DNA from: Sipunculus nudus
Lineage: Eukaryota; Annelida; Sipuncula; Golfingiida; Sipunculidae
Direction: 5' to 3'
Length of the DNA stretch: 64,000 bases
Assembly (NCBI GenBank): GCA_026874595.1
Contig: CM049320.1
Location: 35,000,214-35,064,213 of the forward strand
In this document: piece after piece, positions 26,240-39,000 of the stretch
Layout of the letters: each line of letters begins with the position of its first letter
How positions within the stretch are numbered: the stretch's first letter is position 1
Position numbers and translations under genes: made by a program
The notes under the pieces: model-generated
Database searches by the model: none
What the model was told of the DNA's origin: nothing
What the model saw: the letters and a program-made list of their open reading frames with translations, nothing else

Positions 26240-28900
26240 ATAGCTCTTTTCTTAAACATACAAAACCACTTAATAATTGTTACCTTCGTGGTAAATGATC
26301 AATGTGTCTGAGGCTCCGGACAATAGCCCACACAATAATCAAAGTGTCGTTTCGCCCAGTTTTAAAGGGAAAATCCATGATAAATGGAAACCAATTAGTG
26401 GTTCGGTACAACACCAGATAGGCCTGTTTAATCCATTTCCCAAATAGTCCTTGTTGAAACGGCTACATTGATCTCCTTTGTCGTGTGGCTGTGGTCGGAG
26501 AATGTTGTATTTAACGTTTATTTTTCACTTGCCAAAACCACAACGCCTGTGAAACGCTTTTCCAATAATAAGAGTGCTTTCAATTATTTTATGTGAAATT
26601 CCGTCAATATGTTGTTTGCATCTGTGCTCTGTTATAAATAAAGAGGTTGTTCTAGGTAATTACTTGACTGTTTGAATTTTCATTAACCTCGTATTTACCG
26701 TTCACCTATATTTTCCTTTATAATATTTGGATTAATGATAATATCGGTAATAATAATATTTTCCCTGGAAATTCTTCGTTAGAACATAAGAACATATAAA
26801 ATAGATCAATTTGTTTTATTGGCCGCGATCATTTTAAAGAAACAATACTGACGCCAGAGATATTTGATGATAAACTGTATAATTATAGCCATTCAGTCTC
26901 AAGGTTTTGTGTTAAAGATGTTCGTAACCAGACGGTCGTATTCTGAACTGTTTTTCGGGGAGACGGTGTTGCTGAAATAAGTGTTTTGGATAAATTCGAC
27001 TGCGCGTATCATACTATGAAGAACTTCATTTTGTTACCCCTACCCTTCTTGCGTCGTTCGGAGAGAATTCAAAGTACATTGAATATATCGTTGTTAGAAT
27101 ATTCTGTTCCGCCAGTTCGATATTAGAAAAGTGGGAACTTGGATTTTATTACCTGATTGATATGAAAAGAGATGAAACGGATTACCCATGGTGTGCTGTA
27201 TAAACGAAAACTTTCTATAAACAGATAAAGCCCGATCTGATCGATTTTATAATCATGTTTGTTCTTCCTTGGTTTTTTTTTTCAGCGGGGCCTTGCGTAT
27301 GATTCCAAGTACTTGTTGCTTAGCACTAATCAACAAAATCATTGAAGCACGTTGGGAAGGCCTAAAGCTCTCAGGTTTTTGAAAAACAAATTGAATTTTT
27401 GCACTTATAGGAAACTGACAAAGGGAGATATGTCTGCTGTCAATCGTACTCCTTGGTGAATCTGTCGTAATTTATGGATTATGGATTACACGTCTTATAA
27501 GAAAGGAAACTGCACTCCGACAGTGCCATGTCCCAATATAATATCATATGTATAGATTTAAAGTATTGCGTACACATTCAACAGACCAACATACGGATGA
27601 TGTTTACTGAATGGAAGTTTTGCAGCAAAATGCTGATATATGGTAGACGTTGGGCCGTTCAAGCTATAAACTTTACATTAATTACATTGAATGCAGAATA
27701 GCATTTGGTTCCAACATATGTGATGTTGCATGCTAATTAAAAATACTGTATGAAACCAATTTAATTTTCAATGGGGGGTTTACTATAATTTCATAACAGG
27801 CAAGTCGTATTCAGGATATCAGTTTTCTGAACTGGTAACCGACTTTATTCTAAAAACTATTTTTGATATTTACCTTTTTTCAAAGACGTCTTCAAAAAAG
27901 GAATAATGCATGGCTTCACACATTCCACACGGAATAATAATATTATCATCCCAGTATAATAATTGAATCCGTAAAAGCAGCGTTGTGTGGATACAACATT
28001 TGCAGCCGATATCAGCAACTGCCGCGTACGTTTCCGGAGAACTCCTCCTGGACCCATGGACCGATCTTTCTGAAACCAAACCCTGTTATTGGATAACGTA
28101 TACTTATGCCTCTCAAAAATTGGTGGTGCCATTTTTTCATTGGGAATTTTTACGTATTGGCCTGAAATTCTGCATGTCCATCTAACTTGTGTAGACCTCT
28201 CGTACACGAAACCAGAGGTGCCACCTATAATCATGTATTTGTATAACTAGAATATACCCATATCAGTACCTGCATCCACACTTTTCTTAAATTATCAGTA
28301 AGCACTGACATGGCGTGCGCGTTTGAACTGCACTGACACAACTTTGGCGAGGGGTGAGATGTGCCGCGTCCAAAATCGTCCCAAGGGTTAAGCCGCAACA
28401 TGATTCACTTGTCCCAATATGCGGGGACATATTGCCGATATGGGCAGTGGTGAGATGTTCCCGGTCTAAATTCGTCCCAGCGGTCAACCCACAACAACAT
28501 TCATTTGTGTTGACTTTAGCGGACTGCTTAGAAAGCCGACGCGTACAGAATGTTTGGCAGACTATGTAAGGTTTGATTTGATTGGTTAGCGAGAGGAGAT
28601 TGAGGACGACGTGAGCGCACTATGTGAGAATGGCCATGGCACATCGCAGGTATTAAACCCAGAATATATTTATCGATTTTGAGGCCATTTTTTTACCAAA
28701 CGCCTAAAAAATATAAACTCGTTCTTCCCCGGACCAAGATGCACCCTCCCACGAAGTTTGACGACCGTGCGATCCCTAGCGTGCGAATGAATCCGGACAG
28801 ACAGACAGACAGACAGACAAACAGATTCCCGTGAATTATAGTATGATACATAAAGGCATTTATCGCAGGGGTGATTTGACGTATCGGCCTTAACTGTCGC
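26240..28900. repeat. Low-copy repeat U, copy 2
   Basis: Copy of 18900-21560 within the second 7.34 kb unit, differing by scattered single bases and a shorter (CAGA)n tract near 28795-28820. Confidence 0.75.
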
Positions 28901-30868
28901 ATGTCCATAGATCTAGGAAGCATTATCTAGATAACATGACAGCAATAATCGTGAATGCGTGATATCGATATATTAGCTGATAAACCCGGTATACCGGGCT
29001 TTTTACCGGGGTTTGGGAGATATATTTACTGAGATATTGAATGTGGGCTCATTTTTTTATTATGAAAGTTAAAAGAAAATATAAATATTTAGTGGGGTAC
29101 TCTCGGAATACGATATGTACAAATATTTTTTTACTGTTATTTTGTTGCGCTGTGCTCGTGGCAAAAATCATACCCCGGTATGTTAACCTTGAAGACCTGG
29201 TCAGTGATGGTTTACATTGCGAACCGGAATGAGACGCGGAGGCATACAGTGTTTCGTTGATATTTGACTGGTTTCTATCGTTGGACGTATAAAGAATAGG
29301 TTGATGTGAGGAACACATGAAAGATTTATTTTATGTACGTTGCAAGGAAACTGTTCCTGAATAAGGAAACAGAATTATGCAAACATCGTAAGTAGCAAAA
29401 GCGGACCGAGCGGGACTCCATGCAGTGGGTCCGTATCCCATTTTCAGCCACCGCAACCTTTTTTTCATCGTATCAGACAAATTGTGAGGCCTGAAACCCC
29501 GTGAACCAAATTCCTTTTATAAGTATTAGATACAAATTTTTGTGTTTGAATTTCACGCTTACGTCGGGAGTGGTTTATTGAATGTCCGAAATTAAGCAAG
29601 AAGATCCACCCTGAAGAGAATTCTCGCACACAAGACTCCTGGCGCCAACTGCGAACACGTTTTTGTAGAATGCATTAATCTCCGGATTGGTTTGATGTAT
29701 AAGCCAAAAATTTGGCATGCCTGTATATCCCGGATTGCATTATCTTGTTCACATGACTGGTGGTGCCACCAAAAAATTTTTTTTAAGTTAACTCCACCCG
29801 TCCATTTTGTAGACTAAGTCATCTCTGATGCCTCAAATTTTTTTAATGCTGTCACGTTAGGATAGATTCCACGCCCCACTTTATCCATGTCGATGCGGAT
29901 ACCTTCTGCTTGCCGAATTCCCGCATACTAGTTACTTTAATTGTCAATGGGGTAAGACAAGAAACATTAGGTTATTCGTTTATTTTATAACACGGCCAAA
30001 GAGAGAGATATCACAATATTTGCTCAAATACTAACGTCACTGCAGGTTGCATCAGAAACCAAACACCATCATTCAATTCTATACACTATTAGATTAACAA
30101 GAAGCAACTGTCAAGTTCATACCTTGCTCGGGCAGTGTCTAATAAATGTTGATGATGTTGATGATGAGAATAAGAATGGGATAAATATGTCAGAATGACG
30201 CCTTTTGAAATTTACGACGAGGCGTACTTGTTATCTCCTCGCAACGAACTTGCAAAAGGGATATAGTAACGCCTCCGTTCGTACGTCCGTCTGTCCGTCT
30301 GACTGACCGTCCCTCTTTCCATCCGTCCGTCCGGAATCGGCTTGTGGATCGATTTCAAGCCAAACCGTTTGAACAAAACCTTTCATCTTGCACATATGGC
30401 TCACTCACCAATGCAAAGGTCAAGGCCAGAAGGCTGCCCTCTTCATGTTCACACTGTATAATACACTCATTCTAATTATGCCCCGTTCGAGGGGATGCTC
30501 CGCTTTGCGGTGCCCTTGTTAGGTTTTAACTTGGCGAAGAAGAATGAGGTTTTTCATCCAGATTTCCCTGTTTGCATTTTAGCACTAGGGGTATTTGAAC
30601 AAGAGGCCTCCAACTCCGTAGGCCAAGGCCTCATACACTGGTTTCTACCTTCCTTTGGTAGGACATTAGCTTTAGGCACTAGGGCTGAACGAGAGACCTC
30701 CAGCTGCGAAAGCCAGGGCTTATCGACTATGTGTTGTTCTACTCGGGGCACTAGCGGTGCTGTGCAGAGGACGTGAATCTATCGAGTGAAAGATCTCATC
30801 GACTAACAATCGTCTTGTGAGCTGACATGCTCAGTTTCATGTAAGAAGTGATTCTATTTAGGACTACA

Positions 30869-31100
30869 GTGAAAACTTGTCTAACGGACACCTCACTTAA
30901 GCGGACGACTGGCTATAACGGACAAGATAGTTAAGTTCCCTCAAAATTCCCCATATGTTATGTATAAGCGGAACCTCTGTAAGGCGGACACTTCACTACT
31001 GCGGACAACGGACAGCAGATTTCAACTCAAACCAACATTCTAAGAGTAAATGAACCTGAAAAATGCGGACACGATACGCCACCTTCGGCGGACATTGATC
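30869..31100 (+). mobile_element. Tigger/pogo-like DNA transposon terminus
   Basis: A TA dinucleotide is followed by CAGTGAAAACTTGTCTAACGG and then several CGGACA/GCGGAC boxes, the style of pogo/Tigger terminal regions. No transposase frame or matching right end was found. It lies in the block absent from the paralogue. Confidence 0.5.
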
Positions 31101-31801
31101 ACTCGCCCCGGGCAACATCAAAGGCCATCGGTACTTTTGTTGTTCCTGGGACTTGAACACAAAGGATTATGCAATCCCCAGTTGTTACCTTAGTGCGTGT
31201 CGTGCTCATGTCACGGTGTGATGTGCTCCTACGTTAAACACAGCAAATATGAAGGGGTAAACATCGTGTCACTTTATTCCACGGTTGATCATTCACACGT
31301 TGCGAAGCTGCATATTTTTCGCACAACCTCGGGGTCATTGAATTGATTAAACGGCTACCGATTACCCATGCGTCCCTGATCTCACCACGCAATATCTAAC
31401 TGTAAAATTTGCCACTTTGTTATAGCAGGCTGTTTGATATTAATTTATCGGTTTTGTTCAGTATGTCTCAAACTGTTCTGCTCAGTGTAAAAAATCTGCT
31501 CGCTCCGTAGCTGTTTATACCGTGGCGCCGTGCACAAGCTCCTCGGGGTTCGTTTAATCTCGGGTGCCTTAAACATTAAAGCAAATCAAACCAAACAACC
31601 ATCATCAAAAAAAGTTTATTTTGGGCTAAAGCTACATTTACCATTAAAAACGAATGTTACCAGGTTCGTAGCCATTACAATCTTCGCATTATCAACGTCG
31701 TCATTATTTGGCAAACTGAACAAGGAGAGTTTTAGGCAATACCGCCACGTGGCACCACACGTACACCTGGGTGGGAGATTATGCTATCTGAGAAAGTCAA
31801 G

Positions 31802-31814
31802 CTATATATATATA
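31802..31814 (+). promoter_or_regulatory. Possible TATA-like element upstream of exon 1
   Basis: A TATATATATATA run lies about 165 bp before the start codon, on the proximal side of the stretch missing from the paralogue. Nothing else identifies a transcription start, and AT runs are common here, so this is a weak guess. Confidence 0.15.
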
Positions 31815-31977
31815 GCTCATATTGAGGGTTTGCAATTGAAACCTCAATTGCGCAAACAGGTATATTTTATCGATGTTGATACAAACTAATATGAAGATGT
31901 TGCATTTGCAGTATTTTCCATTTCCTTCCAGAGTCATTCGGAGACGATGTGAATGAAGGTAGATCAGGCCGACAAAA

Positions 31978-32038
31978 ATGAAGACCATTTCACATAGACA
32001 CCTTATTTTGCTTGGTGTATTTATCCTTCAATGTACAG
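31978..32038 (+). CDS. Exon 1: start codon and signal peptide
   Basis: The ATG has A at -3 (acaaaaATGA). The exon encodes Met-Lys-Thr, a short basic stretch and a hydrophobic core (LILLGVFIL) ending near QCT, a classic signal peptide. The donor is CAG|gtcagt at 32039, leaving phase 1. Intron 1 (32039-32754) is 716 bp and holds no other convincing exon. A second possible acceptor near 32674 would put a stop in frame after three codons, so the acceptor at 32754 was chosen. A decayed paralogue of this exon lies at 50898-50957. Confidence 0.82.
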
Positions 32039-35000
32039 GTCAGTTAACGAAAATACTATTTTCTCTTCATCCGACGATATGTGGCGGCATGTTTCCTTCA
32101 AGTGTGTTTATTGTTTCTATCACGATCAACATGTCATAGAAACAGTACTGCTTTGTCACTTGCTGGAGTCGAAACATTATTTTTAGGGAAAAATTAAAAC
32201 AATCATAGCAAGAAATAAAATTGTGAGAACAAGATAAGACATACCTATATAAAACATACTCTTGACGTAATTTTGAGTAATTATCACTAAAACACGCGAA
32301 CATTTATACTGCGTATACTTCATACAGCACTGCGAATTTCTATAGTGCCCTCAGTGTTCTTGTCTTTGGCTCACACAGTCACAAAAAGTCATAGTGTAAA
32401 ATGAATGACTCTTGGGGATAAAGTATGCTCAAAACAAACAGCTGATGAAATTTTATTAATTGAATCTAGATTCAAATTACTTTTAAAATGAATATAGTGT
32501 CAAATGAATAGAGGCAAAACCATTTAAAAATAGCAAAACGTAAACAGACGTATAAAATTGCATCAATCGCCAAACTTCGGTTCCTATGGTGACCAGGAAA
32601 TATTCCAGGGAAACAGCTGCAATCGAGTAATTTATATGCATTAACCATATAATATATAGATTATTTTTTTCCAGTTATATATTGATATTTCTACTCCAAG
32701 GTTCTGGCAGGTATATATTAGATTGTTATTTCCGGTTATATATTTCTATTTCAGAAGGTCTGGCGAGTATGATACATGTTGAAGGGCCACTAACAACAAC
32801 CGATGACGACGCCGAATCTATGGTCACATGTCCTACAGGATACGTACCGAGAACGTGCTCCTGCGACGCCTGGTCTAACTGTGACGGGGCTTATTTCAAA
32901 GGGTACACCGAACCGTTGCAGTGCATAGCCAGAAATTCAAATACCGGAAACCGTGTTAAGGTAGCCATGCATCATTTTCGTCGCCGTATGTGCCGCAAAT
33001 ATTTTCTTTTGGTGAAATTTAAATCATTTCATATTATCACTATAGTTTATACCCATTTTTATTGAAATTTTCGGATGAGTTCAAAAACTATTGACCTTAA
33101 CCTTAATCTTTTAAGTCAAATATGCTCTTATATTGAGAGATTTTTAGCGGACTGTAAGTCATCTTAGCTTGAGCGATCACTCCTTATCGGTCGTTCTTTT
33201 TGCCGTAAAATAACTTAGCAAAATTCGTAACTGGAGGATTTCGAATTTCTCAATTGAAATCCAGGTAGGTCCGTGAAAATCTCCCTTGATAAAAACATGA
33301 CTTTGAATCCAAGCGAGTCAGACGGCGCATAATTAGAAACTTCTTACGTGGCATTCTGGCAGATTCTGTGTAAATGTTCTTGAAAACATGAAATTAAGTC
33401 ACTGTGATCTATATTCTCTGGAGTTATAAGGGAAAATGATTCGAGGACTCTGACAGTCAGATGGGCGTTCGTTAGGTCTAGAATCTTCCAGGGAGGTTCT
33501 GGGTAAATCTTCTTGAAACTGGAAATTGACTCAGGGTAACCAACATTTTGATAGTTACGAGCGGAAGAAAGTCAGATCAGCCACAAACCTTATACTGAGT
33601 TAATGTAAAGGGACGTCATAGAAATGTCTCCTTGGACATCCGAAATAAAGTCACTGTGGCTTATATTCTGCAAAATATGTGTAGGAACCTGTTTAGACGG
33701 ATACAAGATTTGTAGTAGTTTGATCTAGAAACTTCTAATGGTATAATCTTCTTGAATACCTTTAATAAGTTCAATGTAACCAATTTATAGGGACTATAGG
33801 CAAATAAGCAGGATTCTAAAAAAATCTTGAAGTCATACCACTACTTTTAAATTACATATTTTTTTAACAGATCGTAATTTAAGTAAATTAATACAAGCGT
33901 CACATGTATGTCAGATTCAGCTTAGCGTAATGGCTATGTCTGTACATCTGCCTAAGTGACTGATGAGCAACCTTCAAGAAATCCTTTAAGGAACTGTCAG
34001 TTAAACTGTCTGCTGAATGCAGCAGACACATCTTAAAGTGGCAAAATAAATGTTACTTCAAAATAAGATAACGGATTAAATGAGCAAAAGAAAGGAAACA
34101 TGTATACAGTTTCATGTGTATACGTGTGCACGCTTTATACTAGACACTTCAAAATGCGTTTATGATGCATCTCATGAAGACTAAAACTTTAGATTAAAAA
34201 CATTAAATCTTTAGTGGTACTGTTAGATGGTGATGTGTATACCAAAGACTTGAGCATGATTTAAGAGTACAAAATCAGAGTTTTTCTGTTAATAGACTTA
34301 TTGGAAAATAAATGGATTTATTTCTATATTGTGCAAAAACGGTGTTCCAACCTGGCAAACTTGTAACATGAATAATGACCAATTAAACAAATCAATATGT
34401 TGCTTAACGTAATGAATTATTACCTATTGTTATCAGAAGTACTATCACGGCTATTCAAGTCTGATACTTGTCAGGTTACAAGGGAACATTAATTCCAATA
34501 TAATATTATGGTCAAGTAATAATTTCAAGCCAGTGGGCGAAAAGTTATTCATTTAGCAGAATGATTTCTCGATTAACACAGATAAGAATGTAGCATGTTC
34601 TTCTCAGAAAGACTGGTACAGAACTCCTTCGGCATGTCTTTGAGTAACTAATACCTGTAAAGACAGCTCCTCATACATTTATATATGCCGAGTAACTGAG
34701 GCCTGTAAAGACAGCTGCTCTTACAGTAATATATGCACTGAATAGTGCAAAACTTGACAGCTGTGCCAGGAAATTAAAGTTTAAAAGGTGGAACACCTTT
34801 CAAAACGTGAGCGACGCATTTACATGTAAAATGCAGAATGATAATTATAGTGTTAATTACACTGAAAATGACTCCTACCCTGAATCAAACACATACAACA
34901 TTACAACGGACAAAGATATACAAAGATGCAACATTGGGCTAGCATTCCATTTATGCTTACGCTATACGTAGAAAACGGACGTCTGTGATTCCATTAATAC

Positions 35001-36003
35001 GTATGAGTATGCGTTAGATATAAAGCAATTTGTAGCTTCTGTCAAACCAAATTGCGCTCATTGTTTTCAATTTTGTAGCGCTTGTTGCCAAAACCACGCA
35101 TCTGAGAAAATCTTATAAGTTACAAATAACATTTGCTGTTGTCGACAAACATACATTCAGCTGAATATTCCAGACAGTAAGTATCACATACCAGTATAAA
35201 CCAGGTTGGAAACGCTTGATTTCGCTGTGTCAAGCTGAATCAGTAAAAAGTAGGAAGGAAGGTGTCATGAAAACGAATTGTGCAGTGCCGTTATACGTAC
35301 CGATTCCCCGTATTAAGATGGTACCAACATAACAAGTTGTACGCGATGCACAGTTAACTGAAGAGCCACCCGGCCCAATTTTCAACATATACCAGGTCAA
35401 AAACCCTTAAATACGCAGTGTCAAGCTTAATAGTGCACAGTTAATGGAGAAACCATCCAGTCTTCAGAGGGAAGCAATGTTACCAATGTGTAAAATGCGG
35501 TGTAAAATAAACGGAACAGCCACATGAAACGCCGATATATCTGGTTTAGAGAGGCCCGCGGGGACAGATTCTTAGACAACTGCAAAATCTCTTAGTATGT
35601 TTCCCCGTTAGTTCTTATATGATGCGTGATCATGGGGTTGCGCGTGTCCAATATTCCTATTACATCTAATTAAGGATACAGCGTAAACACAATCCGTGTA
35701 CCGGCGATGTTTTCAAAACGTTGTGTCCCAAAGCAGTGACCGGCGGGTATATTGTTTTGTCTGACGAGCCTGATAACGTATTTTCTTTATAAACGCCGGG
35801 CTTGAATTGAAGCCGGCCTTGTTAAGATGCGCCGGGTCAAGGCAGGGTCTGAAAAAATAAGCGCCCTTGCGTCTGATCACGGAAATACGGTATACGTTTC
35901 AAACATTGTGTATTTGGCATTCGTATTTGGAAATCATTTGGTAAGTAAATATTCCAAGTAAATATTTTACAAACAAATTGCAGAAATAATATCCTAAGTC
36001 GGA

Positions 36004-36055
<52 letters not shown>

Positions 36056-39000
36056 CAGTGCAACCCCTCTGTTGCGGTCAGTCGGGTGCCTCCCAAGAGG
36101 GCTTCGTGCGGTCCTGTTGCAGGCAGACGTCCGAGATCCAGGCGAGAGACGCACACATCCATGAAAATGCATTATTTTTTAAAACATTTATTATGCTCTT
36201 TCTTCCGTTATTATATGTGTCATTAAGGACATAATTTGGTAGGGAATACATTTTTACATTAAGTGAAAGCGGTAGGACTTATATTCTTGATACTGTAATA
36301 TCAATATATGTATAAAGTTTATTATTTCAAAATAAATACAAAATACACATGATTACACTAGTAACAGGACGGTTCTGTTGGTCTTATTAATGAGGATCCA
36401 CCTTATACCAACTGACCAAGACTGTTTTTCACTTCAGGCATCGTTGTATTGTGAACTGGAGAGGGTGGACAACCAGAAATATATTCAAGTTGCGTCTCTC
36501 GACTACACAAATTACCCGTCTGTATTCTGTCCTGTCGGAACTATATTTGTCAGCTGCAGCATTTATTCACCGTGAGTAATACATATTCAAGGCCAAAACA
36601 CACTTGCCTGTGCGGAAAGCGGCGAGATTGTGCGATCGCTCCCAGAGCTATTTTAGCCGCTTGCCGCGCGCGTTCCGTATGTGGTTTCTTGTAAATATAT
36701 ATCGTGTCTGTTGTTATTCCAGTAAAATGCATTTAATTTCCACCTTATTTATATGTTTACTTCAATATGTAAGTAAATGTATCATTTAATAACTATATAT
36801 ATATTTCTATATACTATTTTTATATATGTAAATTACATGTATATATGTTCACATAGATACAAGTTGTTATATATATTAAATCATAATTAATTTTTACCAA
36901 GTAACCAAGTTGAAATTTAGGAAATATAGTAAATAATTCCAGGACATATAAAATACCATAAAAGTTCTAGATATTCCAAAGCGATTCCAAATAATTCCAA
37001 AAATAAGCCTGTCGGGTTCCGATAAAAGTAAGTGGAAGCGATACGAAAGTGCTCCTAGAACTGCGTACAGGCAAAAAGTTTTAAGCGGGTATAACGCTTA
37101 TTTTGGACCAAGCCCAAATCCTAGTTTATAGTAGGATTCTGGTAGGTCAGTATGGTAGTTATTACTGAGAAACGTTGAACCTATTTCATCACTTCTTTTT
37201 CAGGTGGATGAATAGGCATCGGATGAGCTATACTGTGAAAAGCGGCGTGTGTTCCCCTGATCGATACGTGGCAACGGCTAGGGTTCGGATCTATGTTCAC
37301 TGTCAGTGTAAGTTTAGTCACAAACTATAATTAGAGTGCAGTAACAGAGCGCGAACCTCCTACAAGGCCTGCATCCACATAAAAAAAAATCATGTGCTGC
37401 TGATCCACATACATTAACACGAAATCATTGATAATTCACCTTTTTAGAAAAGAGGCACGCTTACCTTTTTGTAAAAAAAAATAATCACGCCTTTCAAAAA
37501 TGTATAAACTCATTAATAATATTTTAACATTTTTCGTTGTTAATTTCGTTTGCAATAAATCCTGGGGATCCGGCCGTGTCGATTGAAAGGGTACATATAT
37601 TTCTCGCCAGGTATATCTATGAGGAAACGGTTTAGAACAGTTTACAACACACTGAACGAATACCTGTCATGATACTTATAGGCCACACTAAACAAACTAG
37701 ATGACCTGAGGTCACGCGCTTGCCGGAAATGATGTAAAGTTAGTAAGATGAACGAGCAGTGTCAAAGTGAAAGAAAATAATCCATAGTTTGTGAAGAAAG
37801 AACCAATATTAACAAAGTTCTAAAGAAAATAAGATTTTGATATATTTTGATCACCTTGACCTTGATCTTTAACTTATTTGAATAATAAACATAGGGCTTC
37901 CGGATATCATCACGATATATGACAAGTGTAATTTACAAAACGATTCCTGCAAAACTGTGGCCAGTAGAATGCTACATGTGAGACGCAAGAACCAGGAAGC
38001 AGGCGAAATTGAGGACAGCTGACAAACAGACAAACATACTGACCCAAGAATGAGAACAGATGACTTAATCATATTATGAAGAAACCTAAGAGGAAGATAA
38101 TAGTTTTGGAGATATGGCAAAAAAATGATATGTTGTGCAAGTTTGAGTGCACCGCCCCCTGGCGGCCAATCCTGGAAAATGAAAAATCTGTTTCGAGATA
38201 TTAGTGTAAGACATAAGATGTAATAGTTTTAAAAGGATTGTTTCAAAACTGTGGCCTGTAGAATGCTATATGTGAGACGCAAGAACCGGCAAGCAAGCGG
38301 ATTTGAGGACAACTAAGAAACAGACGGACACACAGACAAAGTGACTTAAGATTGAGACCAAATGAATACACCAGGCTTTTTGAAAGACCCAGAGGAAGAA
38401 AATAAGCTATAGTTTATGTAAATGAGGTTTATAGTTTTGGAGATATGGCCAAAAAATGATATGTTATGCAAGTTTGAGTGCACCGCCCCCTAGCGGCCAA
38501 TTCTTGAAAATGAAATATCCTTTTCGAGATATTGGTGTAGGACATAAGATGTAATAGTTTTAAAAGGATTCTTTTAAAACTGTGACCTGTAGAATGCTAT
38601 ATGTGAGACGCCAGAATCAGTAAGCAGGCGAATTTGATGAAAACTGAGAAACAGACGGACACACTGACAAAGTGACTCAAGATTGAGTCGAAATGACTCC
38701 ACCAGGATTTAGAAAAGACTCAGAGGATGAAAATAAGCTATAGTTTATGTAATTGAGGCTCACAGTTTTGGAGATATGGCCAAAATATGATATGTTGGGG
38801 AGGTTTGCATACAGCGCCACCTAGTGGCTGCATTCAAAAAATGGAAAACTGGTTTCGAGATAATAGTGTAGGACTTACGATATGTCAGTTTCAAAAAGAT
38901 TCCTGCAAAACTGTGGCCTCCAGGCAAGATTACTGAAATCTCGAAATATCTCGTTTGACGAGATATTATACGAGATATTGCGAGACTCTTTATAGAATCT

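Larger units (their letters stand above)
23331..30668. repeat. 7.34 kb direct tandem duplication, unit 2
   Basis: Matches unit 1 base for base apart from scattered single changes and small indels (offset 7337-7341). It ends where aggacatta replaces aggacatca and unique sequence begins. Such identity means a very recent event or an assembly duplication. Confidence 0.93.
30669..31977. other. Upstream flank of the gene, no convincing exon
   Basis: 30680-30870 and 31830-31977 align by eye with 50580-50897, upstream of the decayed signal exon. The middle part (about 30870-31820) is absent from that paralogue and starts with a Tigger/pogo-like terminus, so it may be an insertion. The 119-codon open frame at 31530-31889 inside it matches nothing I recognise. 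Confidence 0.6.
32961..36437 (+). other. Intron 2 (3.5 kb)
   Basis: The intron contains no exon I can support. Stretches around 33065-33180 and 34320-35000 align with 51480-51650 and 53200-53930 in the decayed paralogue, so it is ancestral sequence. Its 3' part has a (CA)n(TA)n tract at 36006-36055 followed by a Tigger/pogo-like terminus. Confidence 0.7.

Noticed and set aside
31530-31889. 119-codon plus-strand ORF upstream of the gene
   Set aside because: No recognisable domain or signal. It lies in a block absent from the paralogue and probably of transposon origin.
32682-32754. In-frame extension of exon 2 upstream
   Set aside because: Hydrophobic-looking intron translation. The ttctatttcag acceptor and the phase from exon 1 define the start at 32755.
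36378-36437. In-frame extension of exon 3 upstream
   Set aside because: The open frame continues upstream of the acceptor, but the pyrimidine-rich tract and phase-0 match with exon 2 place the exon start at 36438.
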